Positions 24,955 to 33,699 of a DNA stretch of 64,000 nt are shown here, piece after piece. Each line of letters starts with the position of its first letter. Within the stretch, counting starts at the first letter, position 1. The translations under genes were made by a program, and so were the position numbers. The notes under the pieces were generated by a model. That model worked only from the letters and a program-made list of their open reading frames with translations. It had not been told where the DNA came from and did not search any database. The stretch is from Photobacterium lipolyticum (GTDB taxonomy: Bacteria > Pseudomonadota > Gammaproteobacteria > Enterobacterales > Vibrionaceae). Location of the stretch: the NCBI RefSeq assembly GCF_003026475.1, contig NZ_PYMC01000004.1, forward strand, positions 186,001 to 250,000. The letters run 5' to 3'.

Positions 24955-26196
24955 TTACCAACGTCCCTTTTCCAATCCCCGGATATAACGCAGAGAACCA
25001 AGCAGATTTGCCAGGTGTCCCGCTACCAGATAATTAATCAACTTCATCGCCTTGCCGATCCCGGGCTGTTGCAGTACCCTTTTCTCTCCCCAGCGAACCA
25101 AACGACTAACGGGCCCTATTCCCGCGACCTTATGTTGAGACGATGCAGCTTCTCGCTGGATAACATAAACCCAGGCGGCTGAAGCGTAACCAAGCAGTTG
25201 TGCCGTCAACAATGTACCCCACACCCAGCTATCACGGCTCAGGAGCAAGCTGAGTAACAATAAAAGCAGCATGAGATAGGGCATCAATACACGAAGAAAT
25301 TTACCTGAAAAGAAACTAAAGGCGATCGATCCATATTGAGGCATCAGCAATCTTTTAAGGCGCAAAACTTGCTGAAAATTACCGGCAGAGATCCGTATTC
25401 TGCGCCGATAATCCATGCTGTGGCTGGCTTTTTCTAACTCTAATGCATGCAAATCGGGTTCATAGACGGATCGATAACCCTGAGCAACAATTGTCATCGG
25501 TAAAATAAAATCATCATTAATGGTATCTTCCGGCATCGGGGTAAACCGATCCCGCCGGAACAGGTAACAGGCGCCATGTACCCCTATCGTCGATCCAGCC
25601 CGGGCCTCACAGACTTTAATCTGGCTTTGATACTTCCAGTATGCCGCCTCTCCCTCTGAGCCCGGGTCCAGTAACTGATAGTGACTGCAGATCACCCCGA
25701 CATCCGGGGTGATCATATACTGGTGGGCAACGTTAAACGCATCGATAGAAATAAGCGCCGACACATCACTTAAAGCGACCCAAGGCGTATCAAGCGATGC
25801 CACCAATTGATTCACAATGGCCACTTTACCCCGGTTATTCTTAAACTCGCGTACCTCTAGATTCAGATGGCTATTTTCAGGCCGTTTCGCTGCAACTCTT
25901 GCTAATTGCGCCGTCTGATCCGTACAACCATCACAAGCAATGATGATCCGCAGCTTGTCTGCCGGATAATCAATAAAACCCAAGTTTGCGATCTTTTCTG
26001 AAATATAAGCAGCTTCGTTATAAGCGGGGATCACTAACGTTATTCCCGGTATATTGACCTGCTGGCGAGAGATGCTCTGATTCGAGGGGTGACGGTTTAC
26101 CGCTTTCTTAGACCACAGCTTTATCAGTAACGGGTAAATCAGATGATGGTACACAATCAGCACCAGAGCCAGGGTGGCACAAACTTGCATTAACAT
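24955..26196 (-). CDS. sypQ: SypQ-like family 2 glycosyltransferase, membrane-bound
   Basis: A 413-residue GT2 enzyme with an N-terminal membrane segment (VCATLALVLIVYHHLIYPLL), a GT-A catalytic domain (VIPAYNEAAYISEKI, IIIACDGCTDQT, ALSDVSALI as the DxD-like site, NDDFILPM, and RRIRISAGNFQQ in the Q-x-x-RW position) and C-terminal membrane helices (~290-350). It resembles PgaC/IcaA-type processive synthases in layout. The ribosome site is AGGAGG before ATG 26196. It adds sugars to the growing syp polysaccharide unit at the inner membrane. Confidence 0.9.
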   Translation of the reverse strand: MLMQVCATLALVLIVYHHLIYPLLIKLWSKKAVNRHPSNQSISRQQVNIPGITLVIPAYNEAAYISEKIANLGFIDYPADKLRIIIACDGCTDQTAQLARVAAKRPENSHLNLEVREFKNNRGKVAIVNQLVASLDTPWVALSDVSALISIDAFNVAHQYMITPDVGVICSHYQLLDPGSEGEAAYWKYQSQIKVCEARAGSTIGVHGACYLFRRDRFTPMPEDTINDDFILPMTIVAQGYRSVYEPDLHALELEKASHSMDYRRRIRISAGNFQQVLRLKRLLMPQYGSIAFSFFSGKFLRVLMPYLMLLLLLLSLLLSRDSWVWGTLLTAQLLGYASAAWVYVIQREAASSQHKVAGIGPVSRLVRWGEKRVLQQPGIGKAMKLINYLVAGHLANLLGSLRYIRGLEKGRW

Positions 26197-26216
26197 AACG
26201 CCTCCTTTTGATCAGT

Positions 26217-27338
26217 TCAGCCGACGGAATGCAGCCGTTCCTGCTCTCCCTGATACAACCGGGCATAAGCCATTGCGGTATCTCGAATATCAGCTTTCTG
26301 GGTAACAAAAGCCCTCGGACTTTTACGATCCTGATCAAAAGGGATCGCGACAACCAACTGTTTAGCTAACTCTGAAATTGCGGCCGCTAATGCTCTGTGA
26401 TTTCTCTGTCTCACGATTTTTCCGGTGTCATGGCACAGCGACTCTCTTGACGCTCCGGCCGTGGTCACAATTGCCGGAATACCACACGCCTGCGCCTCCA
26501 ATGGTGCCAGCGGCATTCCCTCTTTTACCGAAGGCTGGCAAAAGAGATCCAGGCTGCGATAAAAGGCAGGCATATCATCGATACGTCCCAGAAAATGGAC
26601 CCGGTGATTCAACCTCAAATCCCGGCTCTGTTTTATTAACCTGTCTTTTAGGCTGCCTTGGCCGGCAACCGCAATATGCACATCCCTTGGAAGCCGTGTT
26701 AGCGCCTCTATCAAATAGGTATGACCCTTTTCCCATTCCAAACGGCCACTGCAACCAATAATGGTCGCGTGTTGCGGTATCCCAAATTTCTCTCTGGCCG
26801 TTTGCTGGCAACCCGGAGAAAACTTACAGGTATCAATCCCATTCGTAATAATAACATCGGGCTCAATATTCAGATGCGTCTTCATTCCTCTGGCCACATT
26901 TTCAGCATCGGCTACAAGAATCGGTTTAAACAGGCGAATCGCCCGGGTTTGCAATTTGCAGTGCTGATCATTTGCCAAGTGCCAGGCATCATGCTCTGTA
27001 TGGATCAGAGTCTCGATTCCGGCCATCCTCGCTGCCAACCCGGCATAGAGCAATGGGCCGATATGGTGAGTATGAACAACGTCAACCTTTAGCTTTTTGA
27101 ATATGGACCTTAACTGCCAGCAAGCACGGTAATCCACCCCCTGCCGCTTGTTTAAAAAGAGCAATCTGCTGGCATAAGGCTGCAACCGTGGCCAGCTCTG
27201 TAAAACCTCTTCCATACTCCCTTCAAGACTCAAAATATAATTGTGCTGTTCAGGCTGACTAAACCGCTGCAGATCAAGCGCTAAGGTTTCGATCCCCCCC
27301 GGTTGAAGGTGCTGCACCACTTGAACGACTGTCTTCAT
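26217..27338 (-). CDS. sypP: SypP-like family 4 glycosyltransferase
   Basis: A 373-residue GT-B enzyme. QHLQPGGIETLALDLQRF is the acceptor-side N-terminal loop, VHTHHIGPLLYAGLAARM the central motif, and SVKEGMPLAPLEAQACGIP carries the E-x7-E nucleotide-sugar motif. The ATG overlaps the sypO stop by four bases (ATGA). Cytoplasmic, membrane-associated sugar transfer to the lipid-linked repeat unit is expected; the sugar is unknown. Confidence 0.9.
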   Translation of the reverse strand: MKTVVQVVQHLQPGGIETLALDLQRFSQPEQHNYILSLEGSMEEVLQSWPRLQPYASRLLFLNKRQGVDYRACWQLRSIFKKLKVDVVHTHHIGPLLYAGLAARMAGIETLIHTEHDAWHLANDQHCKLQTRAIRLFKPILVADAENVARGMKTHLNIEPDVIITNGIDTCKFSPGCQQTAREKFGIPQHATIIGCSGRLEWEKGHTYLIEALTRLPRDVHIAVAGQGSLKDRLIKQSRDLRLNHRVHFLGRIDDMPAFYRSLDLFCQPSVKEGMPLAPLEAQACGIPAIVTTAGASRESLCHDTGKIVRQRNHRALAAAISELAKQLVVAIPFDQDRKSPRAFVTQKADIRDTAMAYARLYQGEQERLHSVG

Positions 27339-28780
27339 AACGTTGCTCCTGCCTCAAGATCCAGTTTAGGTATACGGCTGATAACCTTAACGCCAGTCCA
27401 TAACTCGACATCTCTCTTTCGCCTTGCCGTGATATCGAGAATTTCGACCATTAGCGCCAAACCGACGCCTAAAGCGCCACCCGCAACCATGCCGACAATG
27501 GCAAATAACCAGCCGGGTAAATTGGTCGGCCGAGTTGGGGTAAACGGCCTGTCGATTACTTTTATCCTTTTCCCTTGTTCAAAATCCCCGAGAGAGCCTG
27601 TCACTTTTGCCATCTCATAACGTTTAGAAAGCGCCAGATAGAGTTCCCTCTTCACCGCGATCTCACGGTTTAACTGCTCAAGGCGGCGCTCTTGTTCACC
27701 AAGATCAGACGTCGATATCTCCAACGTCTTAACCATCTTTTTCAGGCTGCTGATCTCTTCCTCCAAACCATCTACACGACTACGGGCCTGCTGTAATCTG
27801 TCAAGTTGAGAAATAAGCAATGGCTGATGCTTATTCTCAGCTGTAACCAGCATCGCTGAACTGGCGATATCCCACAGCTTCTCTGTATCGACAAATTCAT
27901 CATCCTGTTGCAAAGCTCGAAGTCGTTCTGACTCCAGACGGGCCATATTGCGAATCGCGGCCTGAACCTGACTGTGACTGTCGTGATAGCGGGCTCTCAA
28001 CATGGCTAGTTGGCTACGGATAGCAACAATCTGCTCTTCGAGTCTGCCTACGACAGGGTTTGTCTTTGATAACTGCTGATCCAAACCACCCAGACTTTTT
28101 TTAGCGCCTGCTATTTCAGCCTCTCTTTCTGCCAGGCGTTGCTTAAGTGAAGCTAATCGATTGATATTCGCCGCATGGTATTCAGGTAATTGGCTCGTAT
28201 TCTGATCTCGAAAAACTGCCAGATTTTTCTCTGCCAAGTCCAGGTCCCGACGCATTTTCTCTAGTATCAACGCCAGGAAATAGCTCGAATCTCGCATCGA
28301 TGACAGTTCCGGAGCTAAGAGCTGTTCGACAAAATACGAACTGACCGTTTCGAGGGTCTGTGCCATTCCCTCAGGATTACTCGACCGATAATCGATCCGG
28401 ATCAGATCTTTGCCGACCATATTTACTGACAGGGCTGAAGACAGCTCCTGAATAACAGCATCACGCTCCACATCCGGCGTATCCGCATCTAATAAACCGC
28501 GGTCTTGAGCAACAGCCCCTAGAATATGACGGCTATGTAACAAGGTTTTCAGCGCTGCCATACGCTCTTTCAACATGGCTGAGACCGCTAAGTCTTCCAA
28601 AAACGGATTCATTTTAGACGTTTCTTGGATTAACATACTGGTATGAGCCTGGTAGCGTTCCGGGGCCATGCTGCCAATAACAAACCCGACCACGGGCAAG
28701 ATGAGCATAGGCAAAACAATCAGGTATCGCCTTCGCCATGCTGCATCCAAGATGCAGTAAAACCGATAATGCAGACTCAT
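27335..28780 (-). CDS. sypO: SypO-like chain length determinant (Wzz/GNVR)
   Basis: A 481-residue polysaccharide co-polymerase. It has an N-terminal TM (~18-36), a Wzz domain, a long periplasmic coiled-coil region (~160-400, e.g. RLAEREAEIAGAKKSLGGLD) and a C-terminal TM (~435-460) preceded by the Pro-rich RPFTPTRPTNLPG. There is no fused kinase domain; SypD is the separate partner. It overlaps sypN and sypP by four bases each. It controls polymer length and coordinates with the SypC exporter. Confidence 0.92.
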   Translation of the reverse strand: MSLHYRFYCILDAAWRRRYLIVLPMLILPVVGFVIGSMAPERYQAHTSMLIQETSKMNPFLEDLAVSAMLKERMAALKTLLHSRHILGAVAQDRGLLDADTPDVERDAVIQELSSALSVNMVGKDLIRIDYRSSNPEGMAQTLETVSSYFVEQLLAPELSSMRDSSYFLALILEKMRRDLDLAEKNLAVFRDQNTSQLPEYHAANINRLASLKQRLAEREAEIAGAKKSLGGLDQQLSKTNPVVGRLEEQIVAIRSQLAMLRARYHDSHSQVQAAIRNMARLESERLRALQQDDEFVDTEKLWDIASSAMLVTAENKHQPLLISQLDRLQQARSRVDGLEEEISSLKKMVKTLEISTSDLGEQERRLEQLNREIAVKRELYLALSKRYEMAKVTGSLGDFEQGKRIKVIDRPFTPTRPTNLPGWLFAIVGMVAGGALGVGLALMVEILDITARRKRDVELWTGVKVISRIPKLDLEAGATL

Positions 28781-29919
28781 AGTGCCTCCAGATAGGTTGA
28801 AAGCAGCTCCGCCCTTGATTGCCAGCTCTCTGCTGCAACGGCTGATCGGGCATGTGATGGAATTGTATGGTGCCTGGCATCGTTCAGAGCAGTAACCATC
28901 TGCGGTGGTGTTTCAACCTGGCTGATATGATCCTGATACTCTTTTAATGCCGGAAAGCAGGTTGAGACAATCGGCTTTCCGGCCGCAAGATATTCCCTGA
29001 GCTTTAACGGGTTACAGGCCCGGATCTGCGCATTATCAACAAAGGGTAGTAGTGACGCCGTCCAATGCTGCACATAGGAAGGTAACTGATGATGGGCTCT
29101 GCGGCCCAGAAAGTGCACATTGGGGTATTTAGTTAACGATGAGCAATCAACATGCTGCTCGCCAATAAAGACAAAATGCCAATCTGGCAAAGATTGAATC
29201 ACCTGCTCTAACAGTGCGAAATCAAGCCAGTCGGAGATAGAGCCATAATAACCGGCGATTGGTCTGTTATCATCAGGCAGATCACTGGCACGATTACATG
29301 GCGTTGCAAACAACGTGTAATCAACACCGTGGCTTATAAGTTGTGTTTTGAGCGGTGGAAATTTCTGATACAGAGATGCACTGGCCGCCAGGATAAGTTC
29401 TGCTTGCTGAGCCAGCTGGCACTCCCTTTGACGAACGACCTGATGATCAACACCAGTCAGTGCCGAGAAATCATCACAACAGTAATAAACTAATGCCGAC
29501 TCCCCCAAGCGGCCGGCGACATCCACGGCGGTAGGCAGCGATGTCCATAGAATGGGGTGCTTAATGCCCATCCTTCTCATCACGGGTTTGATTTGCCACA
29601 CTAATAACTGGGCAGCAAGTTGTCGTTGAAAACGGCCCTCTGGCACTGGAATAGTCTTGGGGTTTATAACCTGAAACTTTTGCCGATCCGGCAATAAAAG
29701 ATCATCCGACTGAGCATGATCTACAGCAGTGGAGCTTGCTGTTATTTTCTGCCATAACCGACCGAGATCTTTCCTGCTAAAGCGAGGTTTTCGCAGCCCA
29801 ATGGAATTTATCCAAATCACCTTACGATCGGCTTTTAGCATCACCTGACGTATCAGGTGCTGAGTACTGCTCGGTAACCCGCCCCAATCTTCGCCAAAAA
29901 CAATCAAATCTTTTGCCAT
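28777..29919 (-). CDS. sypN: SypN-like glycosyltransferase
   Basis: A 380-residue GT-B type enzyme (GT1/GT4-like, TuaH-like start DLIVFGEDWGGLPSSTQHL). The C-terminal nucleotide-sugar half includes GYYGSISDWLDFALL, VHFLGRRAHHQLPSY and LREYLAAGKPIVSTCFP. It lies ten bases after sypM and overlaps sypO. Donor sugar unknown. Confidence 0.88.
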   Translation of the reverse strand: MAKDLIVFGEDWGGLPSSTQHLIRQVMLKADRKVIWINSIGLRKPRFSRKDLGRLWQKITASSTAVDHAQSDDLLLPDRQKFQVINPKTIPVPEGRFQRQLAAQLLVWQIKPVMRRMGIKHPILWTSLPTAVDVAGRLGESALVYYCCDDFSALTGVDHQVVRQRECQLAQQAELILAASASLYQKFPPLKTQLISHGVDYTLFATPCNRASDLPDDNRPIAGYYGSISDWLDFALLEQVIQSLPDWHFVFIGEQHVDCSSLTKYPNVHFLGRRAHHQLPSYVQHWTASLLPFVDNAQIRACNPLKLREYLAAGKPIVSTCFPALKEYQDHISQVETPPQMVTALNDARHHTIPSHARSAVAAESWQSRAELLSTYLEAL

Positions 29920-29929
29920 AGTCCGTTTC

Positions 29930-30646
29930 TCACCTCTCGATAGATCTCACGACCCGGGCCGGAACACCCGCAGCAATCACATAGGCTGGCAGATCCTTGG
30001 TCACCACACTCCCGGCAGCAACAACCGTACCTTCCCCAATACACACCCCGGCCGTGACGATCACCCCGGTGGCCAGCCAGACATCCCGCTCAAGTATGAT
30101 GTCGCCCACTTGCTGCTCCGTTTCAGGACAACCGGCGGCTCTGTCTGCACAATTAAGCGGATGACCGGGATAGCCGGCGAGCAAGGTGCGACCGGCAATA
30201 CGGACGTTATCGCCAATTTCAATACGGCGTCCTACTGCCACTGTTGTCATCCAGCCAATATCGACATTGTTTCCAATAATTAACTGAGGAGTTTTGGGCG
30301 AAGAGACCCGCCCGGTAAAGGTTGTTTTCCCACAAATTCGTACTTGATTACCTAAATGGATCTCTAACGTTCCTGCACAATATGGCAAGCCGCCATAGAG
30401 ATAGAGCTGACCTTTGTCGCTGCTAAGCTGACTTTTAAACAGAGGTGTCCACAACACGATTCGAGTCGCATTGGTCAAAACGCCTTGGCCGATTCGATAC
30501 AAATAATAAAGGGGTTTAACAAGCAGCTGAGGTGCTGGTAATTCAAAAAAACGGATCTTAAAGTAAAGCTGAATACCAACTTGAGCCAGTGGATGGTCAC
30601 TGGTTTTCAGCCAACGCTTTGCCTTTGCAACAGAGAGACTTTTCAT
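29930..30646 (-). CDS. sypM: SypM-like hexapeptide-repeat acetyltransferase
   Basis: A 238-residue left-handed beta-helix acyltransferase. ATG 30646 with a GAGAGGAA site is preferred over 30688, which would overlap the promoter. Hexapeptide repeats run from about residue 95 to 230 (LIIGNNVDIGWMTTVAVG, IEIGDNVRIAGRTLLAG, DVWLATGVIVTAGVCIGEG, TVVAAGSVVTKDLP) and end with the usual VPARVVR. It probably O-acetylates the polysaccharide or its precursor using acetyl-CoA. It is first in the sypMNOPQR unit and has its own sigma-54 promoter. Confidence 0.9.
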   Translation of the reverse strand: MKSLSVAKAKRWLKTSDHPLAQVGIQLYFKIRFFELPAPQLLVKPLYYLYRIGQGVLTNATRIVLWTPLFKSQLSSDKGQLYLYGGLPYCAGTLEIHLGNQVRICGKTTFTGRVSSPKTPQLIIGNNVDIGWMTTVAVGRRIEIGDNVRIAGRTLLAGYPGHPLNCADRAAGCPETEQQVGDIILERDVWLATGVIVTAGVCIGEGTVVAAGSVVTKDLPAYVIAAGVPARVVRSIER

Positions 30647-30681
30647 AACATTCCTCTCGAATTCGATAATATTCAAGAGAA

Positions 30682-30698
30682 AGCACAAATTAGGCCAG
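30682..30698 (-). promoter_or_regulatory. Sigma-54 promoter of sypM-R
   Basis: Minus-strand CTGGCCTAATTTGTGCT: GG-N10-GC spacing, matching YTGGCACG-N4-TTGCW apart from the CTA and the first base of the -12 element. It is about 40 bases upstream of the sypM ATG. V. fischeri also has a SypG-dependent promoter before sypM. Confidence 0.72.
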
Positions 30699-30801
30699 AT
30701 TTCAGAAAGCCATGAAAGTGACTTTATATCAGCAACTTAATAGCTATTGGCGCTTGATGGGTTTGCTGTTTGAAAATCAACTCGTGCAGTACCGAGAGAA
30801 G

Positions 30802-30814
30802 TAGCAAAATGCAA
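30802..30814 (-). promoter_or_regulatory. LuxO/SypG-type operator upstream of sypM
   Basis: Minus-strand TTGCATTTTGCTA matches TTGCAWWWTGCAA at 12 of 13 positions. It lies about 110 bases upstream of the sigma-54 promoter, a normal enhancer distance. Confidence 0.6.
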
Positions 30815-30824
30815 ACCGCGCTAC

Positions 30825-30839
30825 TATACCCAAGTTACC
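30825..30839 (+). repeat. Solo end of the MITE-like repeat
   Basis: TATACCCAAGTTACC is identical to the first 15 bases of the 24-bp terminal repeat of the element at 52072-52337. It overlaps the sypL stop codon. No partner end is nearby. Confidence 0.4.
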
Positions 30840-32256
30840 CGTCGGTTAAATGGGTAGCAACCCACTGGGCAGTAGCACAAACTAGCGCAGATAATATATA
30901 GAGAGGCCAGGTGAATCCCTGGGTTAAGAACGTACCGGAAACCACAGTACCGATAAGACCAGTTAAGACCGCTTGTGCCGTCGCGACGATCTCAGGGCTG
31001 ACGGGAGCTGTTTGCGCTTCAATTATTTCGAGGCTGCGCAGAGAGCTACGAATTAAAACGGTAATCATGGCGATAAAAACCAACAGACCCACAAAACCGG
31101 TTTCAGCCAACACACCAAACCAGGTGCTATGCACAGCATGGTTCAGCCCGTCCCAATGTTTTGAATAAAAATAATAATTATAATAAAAATTATCAATACC
31201 AACCCCAAACAGCGGATTTTCTAACGCCATATGAAAGGCCGCTTCCCATGCATATAAACGCCCCATTGCCGATTCATCTATCCCGGCTTCACCAGCCCCT
31301 CCAGACGCCCGATCAGAAATTCCGGCAACCGTATATAACAGAGCGGCAACAAGCGCACCACCAATTAGGAACAAGCTCTTTGATTTAGTTCGCCGATATG
31401 CAAACACCCCTATAACGGCCATGATCCCCAGTAAACCGCCACGACTCTGGGTGGCAATCACCGCCGAAAAAAGAGAGATAAAACTCATCAAGCCCAAACT
31501 TCGGCTGAAAAAACCAATACCTTTATTTAGCATTAAACTAAGCGCAAATGCGGCAGGAAACATCAGTACCAAAGCCAGATCATTCGGATCTCCCAGCACC
31601 GAACCTATATCTCGGCCAATGGTGACACGTCCCCCTTCAACTAAACCAATACCTGTCATTTTATTGTTTAAGGCCACCAGTGCGACCATTAACCCTGCCG
31701 CTGTGAATAAGCGGGAGGCAAACGCAAAATCTTTGATTGTTCGGGTCAACCATGCAATGGCAAAGGTCATCAGCGCAATTTTCCAATAGATGCCCTTAAA
31801 ATAGCTGATAGCAACCGACTGATTACTGGCCAAAATCACCCCAAGGATCACCCAAAAGAAAAACAGGGCGATAAGATTCAATTCAAAACGCCAATAAACC
31901 TTTATTTTTTGACTGATCATCAAGTGCCAGCAGAGGGCAAAAATAGAAGCTAATGAGAGCAGCAGAGGGATCTTTAAAGAATAAAGCTGAGGAAAGACTT
32001 CATGAATCCTAAAAAATGAAAACACGACAAAAAAGACCACCATCACGAACGGATAGCCAAGTACCACTAAAGTCATGCCGGGCAATAGTGCCAATACCGC
32101 AGCAACCGCAGGATGCGGCACCAGATACCAGACGGCGCCGATGCAGAGGGAGGAACCAAACGCCAGCAACAGGCCTCCGGGCGTCGCTCGGGGTCGCGCG
32201 ACCTTCACTGCCGATACCACCGCATTCACCGTCCGTTTCGGCCCGTTGCTCATCAC
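30835..32256 (-). CDS. sypL: SypL-like O-antigen ligase/polymerase-type membrane protein
   Basis: A 473-residue polytopic membrane protein with about 10-12 hydrophobic segments. It has the Wzy_C/WaaL domain with GVGIDNFYYNYYFYSKHWDG and the conserved HAVHSTWFGVLAETGFVGLL, the family's His-containing periplasmic loop. It is probably the polymerase or ligase that joins repeat units on the periplasmic face. It overlaps sypK by four bases. Confidence 0.88.
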   Translation of the reverse strand: MMSNGPKRTVNAVVSAVKVARPRATPGGLLLAFGSSLCIGAVWYLVPHPAVAAVLALLPGMTLVVLGYPFVMVVFFVVFSFFRIHEVFPQLYSLKIPLLLSLASIFALCWHLMISQKIKVYWRFELNLIALFFFWVILGVILASNQSVAISYFKGIYWKIALMTFAIAWLTRTIKDFAFASRLFTAAGLMVALVALNNKMTGIGLVEGGRVTIGRDIGSVLGDPNDLALVLMFPAAFALSLMLNKGIGFFSRSLGLMSFISLFSAVIATQSRGGLLGIMAVIGVFAYRRTKSKSLFLIGGALVAALLYTVAGISDRASGGAGEAGIDESAMGRLYAWEAAFHMALENPLFGVGIDNFYYNYYFYSKHWDGLNHAVHSTWFGVLAETGFVGLLVFIAMITVLIRSSLRSLEIIEAQTAPVSPEIVATAQAVLTGLIGTVVSGTFLTQGFTWPLYILSALVCATAQWVATHLTDG

Positions 32257-33698
32257 CCGTTCCCCCTGACAGAACGGCGAAATACCGCGATCGGAAACAG
32301 CTGCAAAATTACAGCAAGAACAAGCAGGGCCAGACCGCCCGAAAAGGCGAAGAACAGACGTATCTCGTGGTTGTGGGTCAGCTGAGCGAAGGCCAGAATG
32401 GAAAAACTAACGCAAGCGATGCAAGCCAGTTTCTTAACCGGATAGCTCAAAGGCAGGTAAACCTGACTAAGTACCACAAACAAACCCAGACGGCACAACT
32501 GCGCCAACAATAAACCGCCGATGATCCCCCAGACACCGTAGTTGCCCCAGAACAGCAAAGCCACCATCGTTGAAAGACCGACCAGAGTGCCGGTCAAGTT
32601 AACCACAAACTGTGTTTTGGTCGTTCTACCAATAAAACAGCCAATATTGACCAGCTCGGCCACCTCTTTGACAGCCATTACCATGACCAAACCCAGAGTA
32701 TATTGTGCCGCAAGCTGATAGTGAGCCGGGAACAACTGGTGAATTAACCATGGCGATGCTAAAGAAACCACTAAGGCGATCACGAAAGTCAGGCAGAGTC
32801 CGACACAGATATATTTCACAACCTGCTGATGGCCATTTTTACGATTTAAATATTCAAAGCGTTTTGGCGACCACCACATTCCAAATGGCTGTAACAGCAA
32901 CACGGTGGCTAGTGCAAACTTACTGGCAACGCCATATTGGGCAATGGTTTCCAGATCGACAACACTTAGCAGCAGCCAGCGGTCTAGCCCCGCCAATGGA
33001 AAACTGACTAAGCCGCTGCCGACAATTGGCAGGCTATAGATCAATACCGGTTTTATCTTCCGGAAACACAGCTGCATACCGGTATCTCTAATCTGCAACC
33101 AGATCAAACAGACCGCTTGTATCAGGGTCGCCACCAGTCCCGCGGCCAAAATACCGGTCACACCAAACCCCATATCAACACAGGTAAAAACCAGTATCGC
33201 CTGCAACAAGGCCCGACCGACGGTTACCAGAAAAAAAACAACCGCCTTATCCTGAATTCTCAGCCACCCCAGGCAAACCGCTACCAAGGCCTCTAAGGCC
33301 AAAAAAGAAAAAATGAAGATCAGATCTAAACGATTAAGCTGAATGGACCAGAGCTGCAGAAACAACTGGCTTATAATTTGCGCTAAAAATGGGGCAATAA
33401 AAATCGCCATAACCGATAGAATCAGCGAAATCCCAAAGATTTGAGCAGCAATTTCCTTTTTTTGACTGTTACTTTTCTCCAACCCCACAAAGCGATACAA
33501 GGCATCTTCTAACCCCATGGCTAACACAATGCTGCCCAGTACTGCAACGCTGGTTAATACCTCTAATCGCCCCATTTCTGCCGGCGTTAACTGATAGGCA
33601 AGCCATGGTAGCATCACCATCGAAAGCCCTTTCATAATGACAATGCCGATGCCGTAAAGCAGTGTTTGGTGAAATGCGGTTAGTTTGAGGGTTTTCAT
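32253..33698 (-). CDS. sypK: SypK-like oligosaccharide flippase (Wzx/MATE-like)
   Basis: A 481-residue protein with 12-14 predicted membrane helices, starting at ATG 33698 (MKTLKLTAFHQTLLYGIGIV) after GAGAGGGCTTAAT. The N-terminal segment LSMVMLPWLAYQLTPAEMGRLEVL is typical of Wzx/RfbX transporters, with later GSGLVSFPLAGLDRWLLL. It would flip lipid-linked repeat units to the periplasm. In V. fischeri SypK is also linked to qrr1 and quorum signalling. Confidence 0.9.
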   Translation of the reverse strand: MKTLKLTAFHQTLLYGIGIVIMKGLSMVMLPWLAYQLTPAEMGRLEVLTSVAVLGSIVLAMGLEDALYRFVGLEKSNSQKKEIAAQIFGISLILSVMAIFIAPFLAQIISQLFLQLWSIQLNRLDLIFIFSFLALEALVAVCLGWLRIQDKAVVFFLVTVGRALLQAILVFTCVDMGFGVTGILAAGLVATLIQAVCLIWLQIRDTGMQLCFRKIKPVLIYSLPIVGSGLVSFPLAGLDRWLLLSVVDLETIAQYGVASKFALATVLLLQPFGMWWSPKRFEYLNRKNGHQQVVKYICVGLCLTFVIALVVSLASPWLIHQLFPAHYQLAAQYTLGLVMVMAVKEVAELVNIGCFIGRTTKTQFVVNLTGTLVGLSTMVALLFWGNYGVWGIIGGLLLAQLCRLGLFVVLSQVYLPLSYPVKKLACIACVSFSILAFAQLTHNHEIRLFFAFSGGLALLVLAVILQLFPIAVFRRSVRGNG

Positions 33699-33699
33699 A

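Noticed and set aside
27499-27516. Possible sigma-54 promoter inside sypO ahead of sypP
   Set aside because: GG-N10-GC spacing is present (minus-strand CCGGCTGGTTATTTGCC), and V. fischeri has a promoter at sypP, but the -24 element is poor, the site is in coding sequence and no LuxO-type box is near.
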